From positions 1 through 7,546 of the forward strand of contig JALTKC010000060.1 of the NCBI GenBank assembly GCA_027076245.1: 7,546 bases of DNA. Direction: 5' to 3'. The number at the start of each line of letters is the position of its first letter. Position 1 is the first letter of the stretch. A program made the position numbers and the translations under genes. The notes beneath the pieces are model-generated. The model was not told where the DNA came from. It was given only the letters and a program-made list of their open reading frames with translations, and ran no database searches. The stretch is from Gammaproteobacteria bacterium. GTDB taxonomy: Bacteria > Pseudomonadota > Gammaproteobacteria > GRL18. This document shows positions 4,889-7,546 of this stretch, piece by piece.

Positions 4889-7399
4889 TCAGACACACTT
4901 CCCCGGCACCACAGCCTCTAACCCCCAGACTTTTTCCACATATTCCTGAATGGTTCGGTCGCTGGAGAAGTAGCCCATGCGGGCGATATTTAGCATGGCT
5001 TTTTCGGCCCATTTGCTTTTATCCTGAAACAGCACTTCCACTTCTCGTTGTTTATCAATATAAGCCTGGTAATCGGCCATTACAAAATAGGGGTCGCTGT
5101 TAAGCAGGGAATCCACTACCGGTTTAAAGCGTTCGGGATCGCCGGGGCAGAAGTAATCAGAGCCTATCAGATCAACAGCTTCTTTTAATAAGGGGTTGTC
5201 CTCATAATAATGGCGAGGGTTATAATGATTGCTTTTCAGGGTTTCCAGATCTTCTACAGTATGACCAAAAATAAAGATATTGTCATCACCGACTTCCCGC
5301 TTCATTTCCACATTAGCACCATCCAGGGTGCCGATCGTTAACGCACCATTAAGAGCCAGCTTCATATTACCGGTACCGGATGCCTCTGTTCCTGCTGTTG
5401 ATATCTGCTCAGAAAGATCCGCTGCCGGAATAATTATGGTGGCATTGGTTACATCATAATTAGGAATAAAGACCACTTTCAGTTTGTTATGCATACGCAG
5501 ATCATTGTTTACAATCACTGCAATATCATTGATCAGTTTAATAAACAGCTTGGCCATGCTGTAAGCCGGTGCGGCTTTGCCGGCAATAATAACCACTCTG
5601 GGCACAACTTCCAGTTCCGGGTTATTTCGGATCCGGTTATACAGGGTAACAATATGCAGTATATTCAATAACTGTCGTTTATATTCATGGATTCGTTTCA
5701 CCTGGATATCAAACATGGCAGTGGGATCCAGCTCTATCTTTAATTCATCAGAGACTTTTCTACACAGGCGAATTTTATTTTGCAGTTTGATGTTTAAGAA
5801 AGCTTCCTGGTGCTCTTTTCTGGTTGCATATTTTTCCAGTTTACGCAGTTTCTGTAGATCTTTTTGCCAGCCGGTACCAATCAGTTTACTCAGCCAGCCT
5901 GACAGAGCAGGGTTGGCCTGATTGATCCACAGCCGGGGTGTGACGCCATTGGTCAGGTTGATAAAACGATCCGGGAACAGACGATAAAAATCCTTAAAGA
6001 TAGTGTCCTGCATTAATTCACTGTGGATCTGGGCTACGCCGTTGACTTTATGGCTGCCCACAATGGCCAGGTGCGCCATCCGAATGCGTTTTTCAGCGCT
6101 TTCATCAATCAGAGACACATTTTTTAATAATTCTCCGTCACCGGGGAAACAATGATTAACATTCTGCAGGAAATGAAAATTAATTTCATAGATGATCTGC
6201 ATATGCCTTGGTAGCAGTTCTTCAAACAGAGCCACCGGCCAGGTTTCAAGCGCTTCGGGTAGCAGGGTATGGCAGGTATAGGCAAATACCTTTTGAGTAA
6301 TGTCCCAGGCATAATCCCAGTCAAGATGGTTTATGTCCACCAGAATACGCATCAGCTCAGCAATGGCAATGGCCGGATGGGTGTCATTAAGCTGAATGGC
6401 TACTTTATGAGGCAGTTCATCAAAACCATCATGGTATTTTTCATAGCGCATCAGAATGTCCTGCAAGGATGCTGAGACAAAAAAGTATTCCTGCTTCAGG
6501 CGCAGTTTACGCCCCATTTCAGTGGTATCGTCCGGGTATAATACCCGGGACAGGTTTTCAGAACGGTTTTTGTCTTCAACGGCTTTAATATAGTTGCCTT
6601 CATTAAAATATTGCAGTTCAAAATCCCGGGAGGCCTTGGCTGACCATAAACGCATATTGTTGACAGTCCCGACATTGTAACCGGGGATTGGGGTATCAAA
6701 AGCCATGGCCATGACTTCATCGGTATTCACCCAGTGGGAACGGGTATCACCTTCTTCATCCCGATAAGTAATTACCTCACCGCCAAAGTGAATAGGGAAC
6801 AGCACTTCGGCTCTGGGGATTTCCCAGGGGTTGCCGTAACGCAGCCAGTTATCTGGATGCTCAACCTGATAGCCATTATCAATACCCTGTCGAAACATAC
6901 CATATTCATAGCGAATGCCATAGCCATAGCCTGGTAGTTGCATTGTGGCCATAGAATCCAGAAAACAGGCAGCCAGCCTGCCCAGCCCGCCATTACCCAG
7001 GGCCGCATCCGGTTCCAGTTCCGTCAGTTTCTGCAGATCATGCCCGAGCTCTTTCATAACCTGACAGCATTCCTGCTCAATGCCAAGGTTTAACATGGCA
7101 TTGAGCAGTGTTCGGCCAATTAGAAACTCCAGTGACAGGTAGTACACCCGCTTGGTATCGCAGGCATAATAACTGCGCATGGTATTCATCCAGCGTTCTA
7201 TCAGGCGATCCCGAATGGCATAGGAAACCGAGTTGAGCCAATCCAGCTGAGTGGCAGTCAGGGTATCTTTGCCGATGGTAAAGGTTAGCCGGTCGGCAAT
7301 GGCTCGCCGAATGGATTCAGTATCCATTCCCTGCTTGCTGTGGATAAATTCTACCGGTTTAATTGGTTTTTTTTTGTTTTTTTTGTTCTTTGGAGGCAT
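4889..7399 (-). CDS. glgP: Glycogen/alpha-glucan phosphorylase (GT35)
   Basis: A PLP enzyme that releases glucose 1-phosphate from the non-reducing ends of glycogen or maltodextrin. At 836 residues it is collinear with E. coli GlgP (815) along its length. Visible are RVYYLSLEFLIGR (84-96), GNGGLGRLAACFLDS (135-149), YGIRYEYGMF (160-169), LNDTHPA with the active-site His341 (337-343), NLTNGVTPR (481-489), the phosphate-site FDIQVKRIHEYKRQ (563-576, with Lys568, Arg569, Lys574) and EASGTGNMKLALNGALTIGTLDGANVEM (672-699), in which Lys680 binds PLP. The N-terminus carries about 11 more residues than E. coli, lysine-rich (9 of residues 4-14 are Lys), encoded by A8 and A9 runs. The ATG at 7397-7399 has only a weak ribosome site (GGA 8-9 bases before). 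Met25 is an alternative start just before the conserved fold. No serine phosphorylation segment of animal enzymes is seen. No other glycogen genes are in view. GlgP fits better than MalP, but substrate preference cannot be read from sequence. Confidence 0.93.
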   Translation of the reverse strand: MPPKNKKNKKKPIKPVEFIHSKQGMDTESIRRAIADRLTFTIGKDTLTATQLDWLNSVSYAIRDRLIERWMNTMRSYYACDTKRVYYLSLEFLIGRTLLNAMLNLGIEQECCQVMKELGHDLQKLTELEPDAALGNGGLGRLAACFLDSMATMQLPGYGYGIRYEYGMFRQGIDNGYQVEHPDNWLRYGNPWEIPRAEVLFPIHFGGEVITYRDEEGDTRSHWVNTDEVMAMAFDTPIPGYNVGTVNNMRLWSAKASRDFELQYFNEGNYIKAVEDKNRSENLSRVLYPDDTTEMGRKLRLKQEYFFVSASLQDILMRYEKYHDGFDELPHKVAIQLNDTHPAIAIAELMRILVDINHLDWDYAWDITQKVFAYTCHTLLPEALETWPVALFEELLPRHMQIIYEINFHFLQNVNHCFPGDGELLKNVSLIDESAEKRIRMAHLAIVGSHKVNGVAQIHSELMQDTIFKDFYRLFPDRFINLTNGVTPRLWINQANPALSGWLSKLIGTGWQKDLQKLRKLEKYATRKEHQEAFLNIKLQNKIRLCRKVSDELKIELDPTAMFDIQVKRIHEYKRQLLNILHIVTLYNRIRNNPELEVVPRVVIIAGKAAPAYSMAKLFIKLINDIAVIVNNDLRMHNKLKVVFIPNYDVTNATIIIPAADLSEQISTAGTEASGTGNMKLALNGALTIGTLDGANVEMKREVGDDNIFIFGHTVEDLETLKSNHYNPRHYYEDNPLLKEAVDLIGSDYFCPGDPERFKPVVDSLLNSDPYFVMADYQAYIDKQREVEVLFQDKSKWAEKAMLNIARMGYFSSDRTIQEYVEKVWGLEAVVPGKCV

Positions 7400-7433
7400 G
7401 GGAAATGTCCGTTTTCTGAGTAAGAGGTCAATG

Positions 7434-7453
7434 TTTATAGCAAGGGTATAGCA
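7434..7453 (-). promoter_or_regulatory. Candidate glgP promoter with tandem extended -10 motifs
   Basis: On the minus strand TGCTATAAA (7434-7442) is a strong extended -10 match, and TGCTATACC (7445-7453) repeats the core 11 bases upstream. A poor -35 (TTCAGC, 7457-7462) lies 17 bases from TATAAA. Transcription would begin about 30 bases before the glgP ATG. The two motifs could be alternative starts. Confidence 0.42.
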
Positions 7454-7513
7454 TAAGCTGAAAAAATAATCGAGTGAGAATTTATTTGTCAGAAAATGAT
7501 AAATAAATTTTGC

Positions 7514-7542
7514 TTGAAAAACAGGCGCAACCGGCGTATGAT
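7514..7542 (+). promoter_or_regulatory. Strong sigma70-like promoter firing out of the window
   Basis: TTGAAA (7514-7519) and TATGAT (7537-7542) lie exactly 17 bases apart on the plus strand, each with 5 of 6 consensus matches. The bases after the -10 (CGCC to the window end) begin a GC-rich discriminator, as seen at stable-RNA and ribosomal promoters under stringent control. The gene it drives lies beyond position 7546, divergent from glgP, and might be a tRNA or rRNA, though this is inference. Confidence 0.6.
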
Positions 7543-7546
7543 CGCC

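Noticed and set aside
4737..4949. Plus-strand open frame with a repeating LNAQRST peptide
   Set aside because: The heptamer has no stop on this strand in any frame, so openness is automatic; it also runs into the glgP 3' end.
5577..5921. Plus-strand open frame of 114 codons
   Set aside because: Antisense to the conserved PLP and phosphate-binding region of glgP; no domain seen.

Overview
This is a chromosomal window from a gammaproteobacterium, with coding regions of moderate GC and markedly AT-rich intergenic DNA. Four complete genes are recognisable by eye: rep (DNA helicase, minus strand), trxA (thioredoxin 1, plus), rho (transcription termination factor, plus) and a glycogen/alpha-glucan phosphorylase (glgP type, minus). 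The Rep, TrxA and Rho proteins are close to the Escherichia coli proteins over their full length, and rep, trxA and rho also lie near one another in enterics. Here gppA and rhlB are absent between rep and trxA. I cannot place the organism below class level.

Layout: positions 1-45 are the end of a perfect tandem array of a heptamer (CTCAACG on +, GCGTTGA on -) that touches the rep stop codon. rep (46-2061, TTG start) is divergent from trxA (2512-2838, TTG start). The 450 bp between them hold a 180 bp imperfect palindrome with near-perfect terminal arms, which looks like a MITE or fold-back element, followed by a trxA leader rich in inverted repeats. A 564 bp intergenic stretch of about 27% GC (hand count) separates trxA from rho (3403-4659). 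It probably carries the rho promoter and control leader. rho and glgP (4889-7399) converge; the 229 bp between them hold a short degenerate heptamer pair on the rho side and a 14-copy perfect array on the glgP side. The right edge carries a good plus-strand sigma70-like promoter (TTGAAA-N17-TATGAT) that fires out of the window.

The genes are housekeeping: Rep removes proteins ahead of replication forks, Rho terminates transcription, thioredoxin reduces disulfides, and the phosphorylase mobilises glycogen. No defence system, phage or metabolic island is visible. The most unusual content is the repeat biology. The same heptamer follows the stop codons of rep, rho and glgP, always in the same orientation relative to the gene. 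In that orientation it supplies TGA stops in all three frames. The fold-back element and the untranslated leaders of trxA and rho are the other places worth a second look.
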